The position numbers and the translations under genes are program-made. Shown piece by piece: positions 8,376-17,249 of a stretch of 64,000 nucleotides of DNA. Numbering within the stretch: position 1 is the stretch's first letter; the number at the start of each line of letters is the position of its first letter. This stretch comes from Mameliella sp. CS4. Lineage in GTDB: Bacteria; Pseudomonadota; Alphaproteobacteria; Rhodobacterales; Rhodobacteraceae. Under the pieces are notes generated by a model that did not search any database, was not told the DNA's origin, and saw only the letters and a program-made list of their open reading frames with translations. The stretch covers positions 372,001 to 436,000 of the forward strand of contig NZ_JAHXRQ010000001.1 in assembly GCF_019392335.1 (NCBI RefSeq), read 5' to 3'.

Positions 8376-10991
8376 TCAGTGGACCACGGCATCGTCCGGC
8401 TTGGGCCGGTTCGAGGCCCCCACCCGGTCGCCGATGATCAGCCCGTCGGCCCCGGCAGAGACGGTCACAACGTCACCGTCCGCCACGTCGCCCGCCAGCA
8501 GCATCTCGGCCAACGGATCCTGCAGCGCGCGCTGGATCACCCGTTTCAGCGGGCGCGCCCCGAACACCGGGTCGTACCCTTCGTCCGCCAGCCAGGTCTT
8601 GGCATCGTCGTCCAGCTCCAGCCGGATCTTGCGGGCCGCCAGCCGCTTGAGCAGGCGCGCCATCTGGATGTCCACGATCCCCGACATGTCCTCGCGCTTG
8701 AGCCGGTCAAAGATGATGGTCTCATCCAGGCGGTTCAGGAATTCGGGCCGGAAATGGGCGCGCACCGCATCCATCACGTCCCGCCGCGCCTGGCTCGAAT
8801 CCGCGCCTTCGGGCAGTTGGCTCAGCGCCTGGGACCCAAGGTTCGAGGTCAGCACGATCAGCGTCTGCTTGAAGTCCACGGTCCGACCCTGACCATCGGT
8901 CAGCACACCGTCGTCCAGCACCTGCAAGAGCACGTTGAACACGTCCGGATGCGCCTTCTCGACCTCGTCGAACAGCACCACCTGGTAGGGCCGGCGCCGC
9001 ACGGCTTCGGTCAGCACACCGCCTTCGTCGTAGCCGACATAGCCCGGAGGCGCCCCGATCAGACGGGCAACCGCGTGTTTCTCCATGAATTCAGACATGT
9101 CGATGCGCACCATCGCGTTGTCATCGTCAAAGAGATAGTTCGCAACCGCCTTGGTCAGCTCGGTCTTGCCGACGCCGGTCGGGCCAAGGAAGAGGAAAGA
9201 GCCCAGCGGGCGGTTCTCGTCGTTCAGACCCGCGCGCGCCCGGCGCACCGCATTGGCCACCGCCGTCACCGCCTGGTTCTGGCCGATGACCCGCCTGTGC
9301 AGCTCGTCTTCCATCCGCAACAGCTTTTCGCGTTCGCCTTCCAGCATCTTCGAGGTCGGCACACCGGTCCAGCGCTCGACCACCGCCGCGATCTGCTCGG
9401 GGCCGACGGCCTCTTCGACCATCACGTCCGATTCCTCGGTTTCGGCTTCGTTCAGCCTGCGCTCCAGCTCGGGAATGCGCCCGTACTGCAGCTCACCGGC
9501 CTTTGCGAAATTGCCGTCACGCTTGGCCGATTCCAGCTCGGCGCGCAGGTGGTCCAGTTCTTCCTTCAGGTCGCGGGCCGAAGCCAGCTTGTCACGCTCA
9601 GCCTGCCAGCGCGAGGTCATCTCGGCCGACTTCTGCTGCAGCTCGGACAGGTCCTTTTCCAGCTTGGCCAGCCGGTCCTTGGAGGCCTGGTCATCCTCGT
9701 TCCGCAGTGCCTCGACCTCGATCTGCTTTTGCAGGATGTCACGGTCCAGCGCGTCCAGTTCCTCGGGCTTGCTGTCGACCTCCATCCGCAGGCGGCTGGC
9801 CGCCTCGTCCATCAGGTCGATGGCCTTGTCCGGAAGGAAGCGGTCGGTGATATAGCGGTGCGACAGCGTCGACGCGGTCACAAGCGCCGAGTCCGAGATC
9901 CGCACACCGTGGTGCAGCTCGTACTTTTCCTTGATGCCCCGCAGGATCGAAATCGTATCCTCGACCGTCGGTTCCTCGACCATGACCGGCTGGAACCGCC
10001 GGGCAAGGGCCGCGTCCTTCTCGACGTGCTTGCGGTACTCGTCCAGCGTGGTGGCGCCCACACAATGCAGCTCACCCCGCGCAAGCGCAGGTTTCAAGAG
10101 GTTCGAGGCATCCATCGCCCCATCCGCCTTGCCCGCACCGACCAGCGTGTGCATCTCGTCGATGAAAAGCACGATCTCGCCAGCGGCCGAGGTCACCTCG
10201 GAGAGGATGGATTTCAGCCGCTCCTCGAACTCGCCGCGATACTTGGCCCCGGCGATCAGCGCGCCCATGTCCAGCGCCAGCAGGCGCTTGTTCTTGAGGC
10301 TTTCGGGTACGTCGCCATTGATGATCCGCAGGGCCAGACCCTCGGCGATCGCGGTCTTACCCACGCCGGGTTCCCCGATCAGGACCGGGTTGTTCTTGGT
10401 CCGGCGGCTGAGAACCTGCATCGTGCGACGGATCTCGTCGTCGCGCCCGATGATCGGGTCGATCTTGCCTTCGCGGGCGCGTTCGGTCAGGTCCAGCGTG
10501 TATTTCTTCAGCGCTTCATAGCTGTCCTCGGCGTTGGCGGTATCCGCCGTGCGCCCCTTGCGCACATCGTTGATCGCCTCGTTCAGCTTTTGCGGCGTGA
10601 CCTTGCCGGCCTCCAGCGCCTCTTTCGCGGGGCTGCTGACCATCGCCAGCGCGGTCAGCATCCGTTCGACGGGCACGTAACTGTCCCCGGCCTTCTTGGC
10701 CAGCTTCTCTGCCTCGTCCAGCACCTTGCCGGTGGCGGAATCAAGGTAAACCTGCCCGGCGTCGCCCGACACTTTCGGGATCTTGGCCAGCTTGGTGTCC
10801 AGCACCTGCACCACGCGGGCAGCTTCGCCGCCAGAGGCGGTGATCAGGTTCGTGGCCAGCCCCTCTTCATCGTCCAGCAATGCCTTGAGCAGGTGTTCGG
10901 GCGCCAGCTTCTGGTGGCTTTCCCGCATCGCAATCGTCTGCGCGGCCTGGATGAATCCGCGCGCACGTTCCGTGAACTTCTCCAAGTTCAT
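8376..10991 (-). CDS. clpB: ATP-dependent disaggregase ClpB
   Basis: Hexameric AAA+ chaperone that, with DnaK-DnaJ-GrpE, pulls polypeptides out of aggregates after heat stress. The 871-aa product is full length. It has an N-terminal Clp repeat domain (1-150), a first AAA domain with Walker [10 protein letters not shown] and Walker [15 protein letters not shown], and a long coiled middle domain rich in E, K and L (about 410-525). The second AAA domain has GPTGVGKTE and [14 protein letters not shown] and lacks the IGF/L loop needed to bind ClpP. The start follows a GGAGACAG ribosome-binding site. The gene is monocistronic with its own terminator. Confidence 0.97.
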   Translation of the reverse strand: MNLEKFTERARGFIQAAQTIAMRESHQKLAPEHLLKALLDDEEGLATNLITASGGEAARVVQVLDTKLAKIPKVSGDAGQVYLDSATGKVLDEAEKLAKKAGDSYVPVERMLTALAMVSSPAKEALEAGKVTPQKLNEAINDVRKGRTADTANAEDSYEALKKYTLDLTERAREGKIDPIIGRDDEIRRTMQVLSRRTKNNPVLIGEPGVGKTAIAEGLALRIINGDVPESLKNKRLLALDMGALIAGAKYRGEFEERLKSILSEVTSAAGEIVLFIDEMHTLVGAGKADGAMDASNLLKPALARGELHCVGATTLDEYRKHVEKDAALARRFQPVMVEEPTVEDTISILRGIKEKYELHHGVRISDSALVTASTLSHRYITDRFLPDKAIDLMDEAASRLRMEVDSKPEELDALDRDILQKQIEVEALRNEDDQASKDRLAKLEKDLSELQQKSAEMTSRWQAERDKLASARDLKEELDHLRAELESAKRDGNFAKAGELQYGRIPELERRLNEAETEESDVMVEEAVGPEQIAAVVERWTGVPTSKMLEGEREKLLRMEDELHRRVIGQNQAVTAVANAVRRARAGLNDENRPLGSFLFLGPTGVGKTELTKAVANYLFDDDNAMVRIDMSEFMEKHAVARLIGAPPGYVGYDEGGVLTEAVRRRPYQVVLFDEVEKAHPDVFNVLLQVLDDGVLTDGQGRTVDFKQTLIVLTSNLGSQALSQLPEGADSSQARRDVMDAVRAHFRPEFLNRLDETIIFDRLKREDMSGIVDIQMARLLKRLAARKIRLELDDDAKTWLADEGYDPVFGARPLKRVIQRALQDPLAEMLLAGDVADGDVVTVSAGADGLIIGDRVGASNRPKPDDAVVH

Positions 10992-11075
10992 ATCTGTCTC
11001 CTTCCATCAAGCGCCCCCTTCAAATGCATCGCGCCTGGCCTTGCAGCACGCGGGCGTTTCGGGGCCTCGCTTCCA

Positions 11076-11104
11076 AGATGGTCGCGGGTCGCGATCTGTT
11101 CAAG
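11076..11104 (-). promoter_or_regulatory. Candidate heat-shock (RpoH) promoter of clpB
   Basis: On the minus strand CTTGAA (11104-11099) is followed after 17 bases by CCATCT (11081-11076). This resembles the CTTG...CYTATNT pattern of alphaproteobacterial sigma-32 promoters. Spacing and the -10 match are imperfect, so this is a suggestion based mainly on clpB being a typical RpoH target. Confidence 0.25.
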
Positions 11105-11197
11105 TGAGAGCCGTTGCAAAATAGCAACGCGCGGCATCTTGACCTTGTGCGCAAGGGCTTTCATGTGATCCCGAACCGCAGCGCAGGAGCCCGCCAA

Positions 11198-11911
11198 ATG
11201 TCCGATGACCGCCTGATCGTCGCCCTCGACGTCCCCAACGTGATCGAAGGGCTCGACCTCGTCGACCGCCTTGGCGATTCCGTGAACTTCTACAAGATCG
11301 GGCTGGGCATGCTCACCGGCGGCGGGCTGGCCTTGGCGAACGAGCTGAAAGGCGAGCACGGCAAGCGCATCTTCCTTGACCTCAAGCTGTTCGACATCGG
11401 CGCCACGATCGAGGCCGCGGTGCGCGGCGTGGCCCAGTTCGATCTGGATTTCCTGACCGTCCACGGCGATCCGCATGTGGTGCGCGCCGCCAAGGAAGGC
11501 GCGGCTGGGTCGAACACCAAGATCCTCGCCGTCACCATCCTGACCTCGCTCGACCGCAATGATCTGGACGCGGCCATGATTGCCGAGGGGCCGATCCCCG
11601 GCCTGGTGCAGACCCGCGCGGGCCGTGCCTTTGAGGCCGGGGCCGACGGGGTGATCTGCTCCCCGAACGAGGCGGCGCTGGTGCGCGCCCTGCCCCAGTC
11701 CGAGGGACGGCTGATCGTGACACCGGGCGTGCGGCCCGCGGGCGCCGATGTGGGCGATCAGAAACGCATCGCGACCCCGGCACAGGCCATCCGCGACGGC
11801 GCCGACCACATCGTTGTCGGCCGCCCGATCCATCGCGCGCCCGATCCGCGCGCGGCGGCACAGGCGATCCTGTCTGAAATGGCCTCACCCCAGGCGCAGC
11901 GCGCGAACTGA
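11198..11911 (+). CDS. pyrF: Orotidine 5'-phosphate decarboxylase
   Basis: Catalyses the last step of de novo UMP synthesis, OMP to UMP and CO2. The 237-aa product is a single TIM barrel. Signature features are LIVALDVPN at the first strand, FYKIGLGMLTGGG, the catalytic Asp/Lys tetrad in FLDLKLFDIGATIEAAVRG, and the phosphate-binding end VTPGVRP followed by DHIVVGRPI. The start ATG is preceded by AGGAG at 11185-11189; in-frame codons upstream lack such a site. Transcribed divergently from clpB and not in an operon. Confidence 0.96.
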   Translation: MSDDRLIVALDVPNVIEGLDLVDRLGDSVNFYKIGLGMLTGGGLALANELKGEHGKRIFLDLKLFDIGATIEAAVRGVAQFDLDFLTVHGDPHVVRAAKEGAAGSNTKILAVTILTSLDRNDLDAAMIAEGPIPGLVQTRAGRAFEAGADGVICSPNEAALVRALPQSEGRLIVTPGVRPAGADVGDQKRIATPAQAIRDGADHIVVGRPIHRAPDPRAAAQAILSEMASPQAQRAN

Positions 11912-11928
11912 ACGGGCGCAGCCCGGCC

Positions 11929-12222
11929 TCAATCCTCGTTGATGTCGCGATCCCAGACCCGCGTCTGACCCTTGCGCACCCCCACCAACCGGCGCATGGC
12001 CAGCCAGGCCAGCGCCGACAGCACGGCAAAGGTCAGCAGCGCCAGCGACAGAGAGCCGCCGATGAACAGGCCGCCCGGACCGGCCAGCAGGAACAGCACG
12101 CCCATCGCCAATGCGCCCAGCGCAAAGCCAAGAAAGATGAACCCCGGCGCGAACAGTTCCAGGATCGCCAGGACAATCCCCGCGGCGATCCAGATCCACC
12201 AGATGTTCCAGCCCCAGGCCAT
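11929..12222 (-). CDS. NfeD family membrane protein
   Basis: A 97-aa protein with two or three transmembrane helices (WWIWIAAGIVLAILELFAPGF; FALGALAMGVLFLLAGPGG; LSLALLTFAVLSALAWLAM) and a short polar C-terminus. This is the short NfeD form that accompanies SPFH/stomatin-like proteins, and its ATG overlaps the stop of the upstream SPFH gene (TGATG). NfeD-SPFH pairs are thought to organise membrane microdomains and protein quality control. The short form lacks the soluble OB-fold domain of long NfeD proteins, although the final VGVRKGQTRVWD may be a remnant of it. Confidence 0.8.
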   Translation of the reverse strand: MAWGWNIWWIWIAAGIVLAILELFAPGFIFLGFALGALAMGVLFLLAGPGGLFIGGSLSLALLTFAVLSALAWLAMRRLVGVRKGQTRVWDRDINED

Positions 12223-13112
12223 CAGCGCCCGCCTTTCAGCATCTTGAAGGCATCGGCAAAGGCATCCAGCGCATTGGCGGGCAGGATGACCGTCTGCTTG
12301 CCCTCACCCGCGCCCACCGCCGTCAGCGCATCGACCTGTTTCAGAGCCACCTGGAATTGCGCCGCCTCGATCCCGTTGTCCTGGATCGCCTTGGCGATGA
12401 CCTGCGTGGCATAGGCTTCGGCATCGGCGGTGATACGGCGGGCCTTGGCGGCCTGTTCGGCGGCGTAAAGCTCGGCATCGGCCTGCAATTCGACGGCGCG
12501 GCGCTGGCCCTCTGCCTCTGTCACCTGGGCACGGCGGGCGCGCTCGGCGTTCAGCTGTTGCAGCATGGCCTGGCGGGTGGCCTCGTCCAGGTTGACGTCC
12601 AGGATCTCGGCCCGCGTCACCTCGATCCCCCAGTTGTCCACCGCGTCTTCGACGTTGCTCTTTATTTCGCCGATCAGCTCACTGCGGTTCGACTGCACCT
12701 CGTCCAGTTCCATCCGCCCGATCGCGGCGCGGACGATCCCGGCCACCGTGGTGGCGATGGCGCCATCGACGTCCCGGATGCGGTAGACGGTCTTTTCCGG
12801 CTCCAGGATGCGGTAAAACACGCTGGTTTCCACCTGCACCAGCACGTTGTCCGAGGTGATGGCATCCTGCGTCGCGTCGGGCAGCTGCCGTTCGAGGATC
12901 GAGATCCTGTGCCGCACCTTGTCGATGAAGGGCACGATCAGGTTGATCCCCGGCCCCAGCACCGTGCGCAGCCGGCCAAAGCGTTCGACCACGAATTTCT
13001 CGGACTGCGGCACGATCCGCACCCCCAGCAGGATGCAGAGAATGACAAAAGCGGCCAGCAGCAGCCAGACGATATTGGCGCCGGCAAAATCCATCGCCAC
13101 TTGATTGTCCAT
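12222..13112 (-). CDS. SPFH domain (stomatin/QmcA-like) membrane protein
   Basis: A 296-aa protein with one N-terminal transmembrane helix (IVWLLLAAFVILCILLGV). The SPFH/Band 7 domain follows (VVERFGRLRTVLGPGINLIVPFID, then ISILERQLPDATQDAIT). A charged Ala/Glu/Arg-rich coiled coil lies at about 180-240 (QLNAERARRAQVTEAEGQRRA), typical of stomatin and QmcA. It probably forms oligomeric scaffolds at the cytoplasmic membrane. The start was placed at the ATG preceded by AGGAGA; an upstream in-frame ATG adds 12 residues without a good ribosome-binding site. It is in an operon with nfeD, overlapping by one base. Confidence 0.9.
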   Translation of the reverse strand: MDNQVAMDFAGANIVWLLLAAFVILCILLGVRIVPQSEKFVVERFGRLRTVLGPGINLIVPFIDKVRHRISILERQLPDATQDAITSDNVLVQVETSVFYRILEPEKTVYRIRDVDGAIATTVAGIVRAAIGRMELDEVQSNRSELIGEIKSNVEDAVDNWGIEVTRAEILDVNLDEATRQAMLQQLNAERARRAQVTEAEGQRRAVELQADAELYAAEQAAKARRITADAEAYATQVIAKAIQDNGIEAAQFQVALKQVDALTAVGAGEGKQTVILPANALDAFADAFKMLKGGR

Positions 13113-13419
13113 GATAGGTCTCTCCTGGAAATGCGTTGCGCGCAGCATCGCAGAGCACGGATAGAGAGGGAAGCCCGCTGATGCGGCTCAGGCAAGGACC
13201 GCACCGCAGCCTGTATCAACGCATGACCCCGTCCGCCGTTCCCACGCCCTCCGGGCGCCGGCAAACTGATGCCCAAAGCCCCAGAAACAGGCGAAAAACC
13301 GCGAGAAACCCCCTGCGACGGGGGTATTCCTGACCTGTCGCCCCGATGAAACGCGGTCATTCTGACCCTACCTCTTGGATGTAAGCCCGAAAAACAGGGC
13401 ATGAGGTTAGGAGACCGAT
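13113..13419. other. 307-bp divergent intergenic region
   Basis: Lies between the leftward SPFH operon and the rightward 81-aa gene and should contain both promoters. No recognised operator or RNA. The right end has a clear ribosome-binding site (TAGGAGA) just before 13420. Nothing else could be supported. Confidence 0.4.
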
Positions 13420-13665
13420 ATGAGCACGTGGACCCCCCGCATCGACCAAGTGCGTTACAACGCCGCCGAACAATGCTTCGAGGCCCTGGTCACCGTCGTC
13501 ACCCCCCAAGGCCTTCTGCGGGTCGCCAGCCAATACGCGGCGCCCGTCACCACCGATTTCGAAGAGGCCGCGCGCGGGCTCTGGATGCGCGCCCGCCTGT
13601 CGCTGGGCACGCCCGAACGGCTGCAACTGCGCCTGCCTGCCGTCGAGATGCCCACCGCCGCCTGA
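13420..13665 (+). CDS. Conserved hypothetical protein, 81 aa
   Basis: A small soluble protein with no signal peptide or transmembrane helix. Alternating hydrophobic positions (RVASQYAAPVTTDFEEA; MRARLSLGTPERLQLRL) suggest a small beta/alpha fold. No family was recognised. It is supported as a real gene by a TAGGAGA ribosome-binding site seven bases before the ATG, codon use like its neighbours and a strong terminator about 95 bases downstream. Function unknown. Confidence 0.65.
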   Translation: MSTWTPRIDQVRYNAAEQCFEALVTVVTPQGLLRVASQYAAPVTTDFEEAARGLWMRARLSLGTPERLQLRLPAVEMPTAA

Positions 13666-13760
13666 TCTGCCCCTTTCCCCTTCCCCAGGGTTCGGCTCTT
13701 TACACGCCTGTATGAGCCGCACCGCCGCGCCCCCTTGTCCCTCGGGTGCGGCGGCGTCCT

Positions 13761-13799
13761 GCCGGGGCCCGCGTTATTCTGCGGGTCCCGGCCTTTTTT
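13761..13799 (+). terminator. Rho-independent terminator after the 81-aa gene
   Basis: A 12-base stem arm GCCGGGGCCCGC and partner GCGGGTCCCGGC, with one mismatch, enclose an 8-base loop and are followed by CTTTTTT on the plus strand. It overlaps the last codons of the convergent Nudix gene, so part of that coding sequence doubles as a terminator. Confidence 0.75.
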
Positions 13800-14205
13800 C
13801 CAGGTAATCTCTCAGGATGTCGCGAAAATGCGGAATAGCCTCGTCCGTGGCGATGAAATCCGCGGGCGGCATCACCAGCCATTCCTCGCCCTCGTCGCCA
13901 AAGACAACGTCATCGACGATGTCCCCCGGCAGATGCGCCGCGAAGAACCAGCTGACCTTGCCCGCGTCGTCGCGCAGATGCGCCTTCTTCAGGTCGCTCA
14001 CCGCCAGCGTCAGGCCCAGTTCCTCACGCGTTTCGCGCAGGGCGCAGGCCTCGGGCGTTTCCCGCCCGTCACGCTCACCGCCCGGAAAATCCAGATACCC
14101 CGGCCAGGGAATCGAGGGTTTGCGGTCGCGCCGCAGGACAACCAGGTCCGCCCCCGCGAAAAGCATCAGCTTGGCGCCCGTGAACACCTGTCTCGGATCG
14201 CTCAT
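13774..14205 (-). CDS. Nudix hydrolase
   Basis: A 143-aa hydrolase acting on a nucleoside diphosphate linked to another moiety. The Nudix box GX5EX7REUXEEXGU is intact at about residues 42-64 (GGERDGRETPEACALRETREELGL), providing the Mg-binding glutamates. The substrate cannot be deduced; the short form resembles MutT/ADP-ribose-type housekeeping members. It is transcribed divergently from dinB, only 34 bases apart, which may hint at a shared DNA-damage or nucleotide-pool context. Its 3' end overlaps the terminator of the convergent gene. Confidence 0.85.
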   Translation of the reverse strand: MSDPRQVFTGAKLMLFAGADLVVLRRDRKPSIPWPGYLDFPGGERDGRETPEACALRETREELGLTLAVSDLKKAHLRDDAGKVSWFFAAHLPGDIVDDVVFGDEGEEWLVMPPADFIATDEAIPHFRDILRDYLEKRPGPAE

Positions 14206-14239
14206 GGCGTCCCTTTCTGCGGCGCATTATACTGGACCC

Positions 14240-15493
14240 ATGCCCAGCCTGTGCCGCGATTGCCTGACCCAGTTCGACACCGGACCCCGCTGCCCGGCCT
14301 GCGAGCGGCCGCGGGTCATTTCCCATGCCGAGCTTTGGGATCTCTCCATTGCCCACATGGACTGTGATGCCTTTTATGCAAGCGTTGAAAAGCGCGACAA
14401 CCCGGAACTGGCCGACAAACCGGTGATCATCGGTGGCGGGCGCCGCGGTGTCGTCTCGACGGCCTGCTATGTTGCCCGGATTCGCGGCGTGCGGTCCGCC
14501 ATGCCTATGTTCAAGGCGCTGGACCTTTGTCCCGACGCAGTGGTCGTCAAGCCACGGATGGCGGTCTACGCCGAGGTGTCAAAGCAGATTCGCACCATGA
14601 TGGAGGACCTGACCCCCGCCATCGAACCCCTGTCGCTGGACGAGGCCTTTCTCGACCTGAGCGGTACCGCGCGCCTGCACGGCGCGCCGCCCGCCGTCAT
14701 GCTGGCCCGGTTGGTGGAACGGATGAAATCGGAACTGGGCGTGACCGGCTCTATCGGCCTCAGCCACAACAAGTTCCTCGCCAAGATCGCCTCGGATCTG
14801 GACAAGCCGCGCGGCTTTGCGGTGATCGGTGCGGCAGAGACGCAGGATTTCCTGCGGCCCAAGCCCATCCGCCTGATCTGGGGCGTCGGACAGGCCACGC
14901 AGGGCGCGTTGGAAAAGGCCGGAATCCGCACCTTCGAAGACCTGCTGCGCTGGGAACAGCGGGACCTGACCGCCCGTTTCGGGGCGATGGGAGAGCGGCT
15001 CTGGCACCTCGCCCGGGGCGAGGACAAACGCCGCGTGACCCGCAACGCGCCGATGAAATCCATCTCGAACGAGACCACCTTCAACGAGGACACCGCCGAT
15101 GCCGAGATCCTGGACGGGCATCTCTGGCGGATGGCGGAAAAGGTCGCGGACCGCGCCAAGGCCAAGGGCGTGGCCGGCCGGGTGGTAACGCTGAAACTGC
15201 GCAAATCGGATTTTCGGATCGTCACCCGCCGCACCGCCCTGCCGGGTGCGACCCAGATCGCCGACCGGATCTATCGCACCGCGCGCGGGCTTTTCGACCA
15301 GATGCCGCCCGGACAGCCTTACCGGCTGATCGGGGCGGGAATTTCCGACCTGGTGCCAGAGGCGCAGGCGGATGTCTCGGGCGATTTGCTGGACCCGCAG
15401 GCCGAAACCCGCGCCCGCGCCGAACGGGCCACGGATGCAATCCGGGCCCGGTTCGGAGACGGGGCCATCCTCAAGGGGCGCGCGCTGCGGTAA
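14240..15493 (+). CDS. dinB: DNA polymerase IV (Y family) with N-terminal Cys4 extension
   Basis: Translesion DNA polymerase. The palm begins with IAHMDCDAFYASVEKRDNPEL, containing the first catalytic Asp. The second catalytic site is EPLSLDEAFLDLS. Other features are the steric-gate region, VVSTACYVARIRGVRSAMPM, the helix-hairpin-helix SIGLSHNKFLAKIASDLDKP and the little-finger domain at 240-350. The 417-aa product has about 35 extra N-terminal residues containing C-x2-C-x9-C-x2-C (CRDC...CPAC), a likely zinc ribbon seen in some alphaproteobacterial DinB proteins. No beta-clamp QLxLF motif is obvious at the C-terminus. No classical SOS box (GTTC-N7-GTTC) was seen upstream. Confidence 0.93.
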   Translation: MPSLCRDCLTQFDTGPRCPACERPRVISHAELWDLSIAHMDCDAFYASVEKRDNPELADKPVIIGGGRRGVVSTACYVARIRGVRSAMPMFKALDLCPDAVVVKPRMAVYAEVSKQIRTMMEDLTPAIEPLSLDEAFLDLSGTARLHGAPPAVMLARLVERMKSELGVTGSIGLSHNKFLAKIASDLDKPRGFAVIGAAETQDFLRPKPIRLIWGVGQATQGALEKAGIRTFEDLLRWEQRDLTARFGAMGERLWHLARGEDKRRVTRNAPMKSISNETTFNEDTADAEILDGHLWRMAEKVADRAKAKGVAGRVVTLKLRKSDFRIVTRRTALPGATQIADRIYRTARGLFDQMPPGQPYRLIGAGISDLVPEAQADVSGDLLDPQAETRARAERATDAIRARFGDGAILKGRALR

Positions 15494-15552
15494 GGGCGGC
15501 CAAGCGATTTGGAAATCGCTTGGACAAGGCGCTTCCAAGCGCCTTGCCGCCC
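15494..15552. repeat. Compound inverted repeat (three-way junction) between convergent genes
   Basis: Begins directly after the dinB stop. The outer arms GGGCGG/CCGCCC enclose two perfect hairpins. One at 15500-15523 has arms CCAAGCGATTT and AAATCGCTTGG. The other at 15525-15546 has arms CAAGGCGCTT and AAGCGCCTTG. Both strands can form the same cloverleaf-like fold, so it may act as a bidirectional terminator for dinB and the DUF3775 gene. Confidence 0.7.
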
Positions 15553-15559
15553 AGCCCCA

Positions 15560-15889
15560 TCACGCGCCGCGCCGCATCAGGTCGTCTTCTTCGCCAGTGG
15601 CATCGAACCCGAAGGCCTCCAGTCCCGATTCCAGGTTGTCGGCCAAGTGCGGCGTGCCGATCAGGTAATCCGCCGTCGGCGTCGTCGCCTCGGCCCGAGC
15701 GGTCTGATAGGCCTCGTCCCAGTCCTCGGCGTCGAAAGCGCCGCGACCGACCCACATGACCGCCACCAGGGCCGCCTGTTCCTCTTCGTCCATCCGGTCG
15801 ATCAACCCGCGCAATTCACCCTCGGCGCGGCTCAGCTCGCGCGCCATGACGATGACCGCGGCCACCTTCCTTGGGCTGATGTTCTGCAT
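15560..15889 (-). CDS. DUF3775 domain protein
   Basis: A 109-aa acidic soluble protein (many Asp and Glu, for example RMDEEEQAA and FDAEDWDEAYQTA) that matches the DUF3775 family of short alphaproteobacterial proteins. The central part IGTPHLADNLESGLEAFGFD is characteristic. Biochemical function is unknown. The start is supported by GAGGAG upstream of the ATG. It stands alone, convergent with dinB. Confidence 0.75.
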   Translation of the reverse strand: MQNISPRKVAAVIVMARELSRAEGELRGLIDRMDEEEQAALVAVMWVGRGAFDAEDWDEAYQTARAEATTPTADYLIGTPHLADNLESGLEAFGFDATGEEDDLMRRGA

Positions 15890-15951
15890 TTCGCGTCTCC
15901 TCTTCTGTCATCGACAAGAGATGACGCGAAAAGAGGAGTCAAACCTTGATC

Positions 15952-16683
15952 TTACGCAAACAGCCGATAGTACAGCCAGTCCGGCAGAAACCGGCTGCCC
16001 CGGAACAGCCAGGAAAAGCCGCGCGGAAAGGCGCGCTGGAACCCCCGCCCCGACATGTGCCGGAAACAGATCTCCGCCGCTTTCTCCGGCTCCATGATGA
16101 AGGGCATGGTGAAATCGTTCTTCTCGGTCAGGCGCGTCTTGATATAGCCCGGCACCAGCAGTTGCACCTCGACCCCGGTCTTGCGCAGGTCGGCGTAAAG
16201 CGATTGCGCCAGCACCATGACCCCCGCCTTGGACGAGACATAGGCCGCCGCTCCCGGCAGGCCCCGATAGCCCGACAGCGATCCGGTCAGCACAAAATGC
16301 CCCCGGTCGCGCGCCACGAAGCGCGGCACCACCACGCCCGCCAGCCGCATCGCCCCGGTGAAATTCACGTCCGCCATGATGTTGGCGCGCTCCGCGTCCC
16401 AGTCCTGCGCGCCAAAGGGCCAATAGGCGCCCGCCACCTGGATCACCCCGTCGACCTCTCCGATCTTCTCTGCCACCGCCTCCAGCGCCTCGGCATCGGT
16501 CACGTCGACGGTTTCAACCTGCGCCGGCGACGGCAGCTTGTCCGCCAGCGCCCGCAGGCTGTCCTCGCTGCGCGCGCTCAGGATCAGCTCGACTCCCGCC
16601 TCGCTCAGCCGCTGCGCCAGGGCCGCGCCCAGCCCCTCGCTGGCCCCCACCAGCCAGTAACGTTTGCCGTTCCAGTCCCTCAC
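15952..16683 (-). CDS. Short-chain dehydrogenase/reductase
   Basis: A 243-aa NAD(P)-dependent oxidoreductase of the classical SDR fold. The glycine-rich cofactor loop is GASEGLGAALA (residues 13-23). The catalytic Ser lies in FVLTGSLSG, and the catalytic Tyr/Lys in YVSSK. It is the last gene of a four-gene operon (FAD oxidoreductase, DUF1365, DUF3833, SDR), overlapping the DUF3833 gene by four bases. Similar gene sets are adjacent to or regulated with rpoE-chrR in Rhodobacter, where they belong to the singlet-oxygen response and membrane-lipid modification. The substrate here is inferred, not shown. Confidence 0.85.
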   Translation of the reverse strand: MRDWNGKRYWLVGASEGLGAALAQRLSEAGVELILSARSEDSLRALADKLPSPAQVETVDVTDAEALEAVAEKIGEVDGVIQVAGAYWPFGAQDWDAERANIMADVNFTGAMRLAGVVVPRFVARDRGHFVLTGSLSGYRGLPGAAAYVSSKAGVMVLAQSLYADLRKTGVEVQLLVPGYIKTRLTEKNDFTMPFIMEPEKAAEICFRHMSGRGFQRAFPRGFSWLFRGSRFLPDWLYYRLFA

Positions 16684-17249
16684 ACAGCCTCCTTGCGCCG
16701 CATCGTCGCCACCAGCTCGGCCACGGTGAAGCCGAACTTACGGAACTGCGAGCGGTTCACGATGGTTCCATTCGGCGCCAGGTACATCCAGTCGACCGTA
16801 TCCAGCACATGCCCGCCCGCGTCCTCGGGCAGACGGATGCGATAGCACAGGCGCACGGTGGCGCCGCTCTGGTGGCCCTCGCCTTCGCCCACGACATCCG
16901 GTGCAGTGGCCCGGATGCGCCCATCGTTGCCCAGCGTCAGCTGCCACTGCCGGTGTTGTTCGGCACCGGATTCATACCGGAAATGCTCGTCCATGACGCC
17001 TTGGTTGCCGTCCCACCGGGCCTCGAACTCTCCGACAAAGCGCGAGGTGACGCGCCCCGTCGGACCGTAGATGACGCCCTCGCAGATCAGCGGGCCGTTC
17101 AGATGGGTGCGCACATCGAACTGCGGGCCCGTGTCATCCGCATAGTCCGCAGGGCTCTGCGCCAGGAAACCGAACCGGCGCTGGCGCAACAGAACCAGCC
17201 CCAGAAGGATCGCGGCGCCCAAAAGGGTATAGAGAAATACACTCATCAT
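16680..17249 (-). CDS. DUF3833 family protein
   Basis: A 189-aa protein with an N-terminal membrane anchor or signal (SVFLYTLLGAAILLGLVLL). A beta-rich soluble domain with FVGEFEARWDGNQGVMDEHFRY and a C-terminal NRSQFRKFGFTVAELVATM follow. It is the lipocalin-like DUF3833 family, usually found in stress-lipid operons with DUF1365 and a cyclopropane-synthase-type enzyme. Its start ATG (tandem ATGATG) overlaps the end of the DUF1365 gene, and its stop overlaps the SDR start, so the operon is translationally coupled. Confidence 0.75.
   Translation of the reverse strand: MMSVFLYTLLGAAILLGLVLLRQRRFGFLAQSPADYADDTGPQFDVRTHLNGPLICEGVIYGPTGRVTSRFVGEFEARWDGNQGVMDEHFRYESGAEQHRQWQLTLGNDGRIRATAPDVVGEGEGHQSGATVRLCYRIRLPEDAGGHVLDTVDWMYLAPNGTIVNRSQFRKFGFTVAELVATMRRKEAV

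Noticed and set aside
8313..11168. 951-codon plus-strand frame opposite clpB
   Set aside because: Antisense shadow of clpB, without ribosome-binding site or domain.
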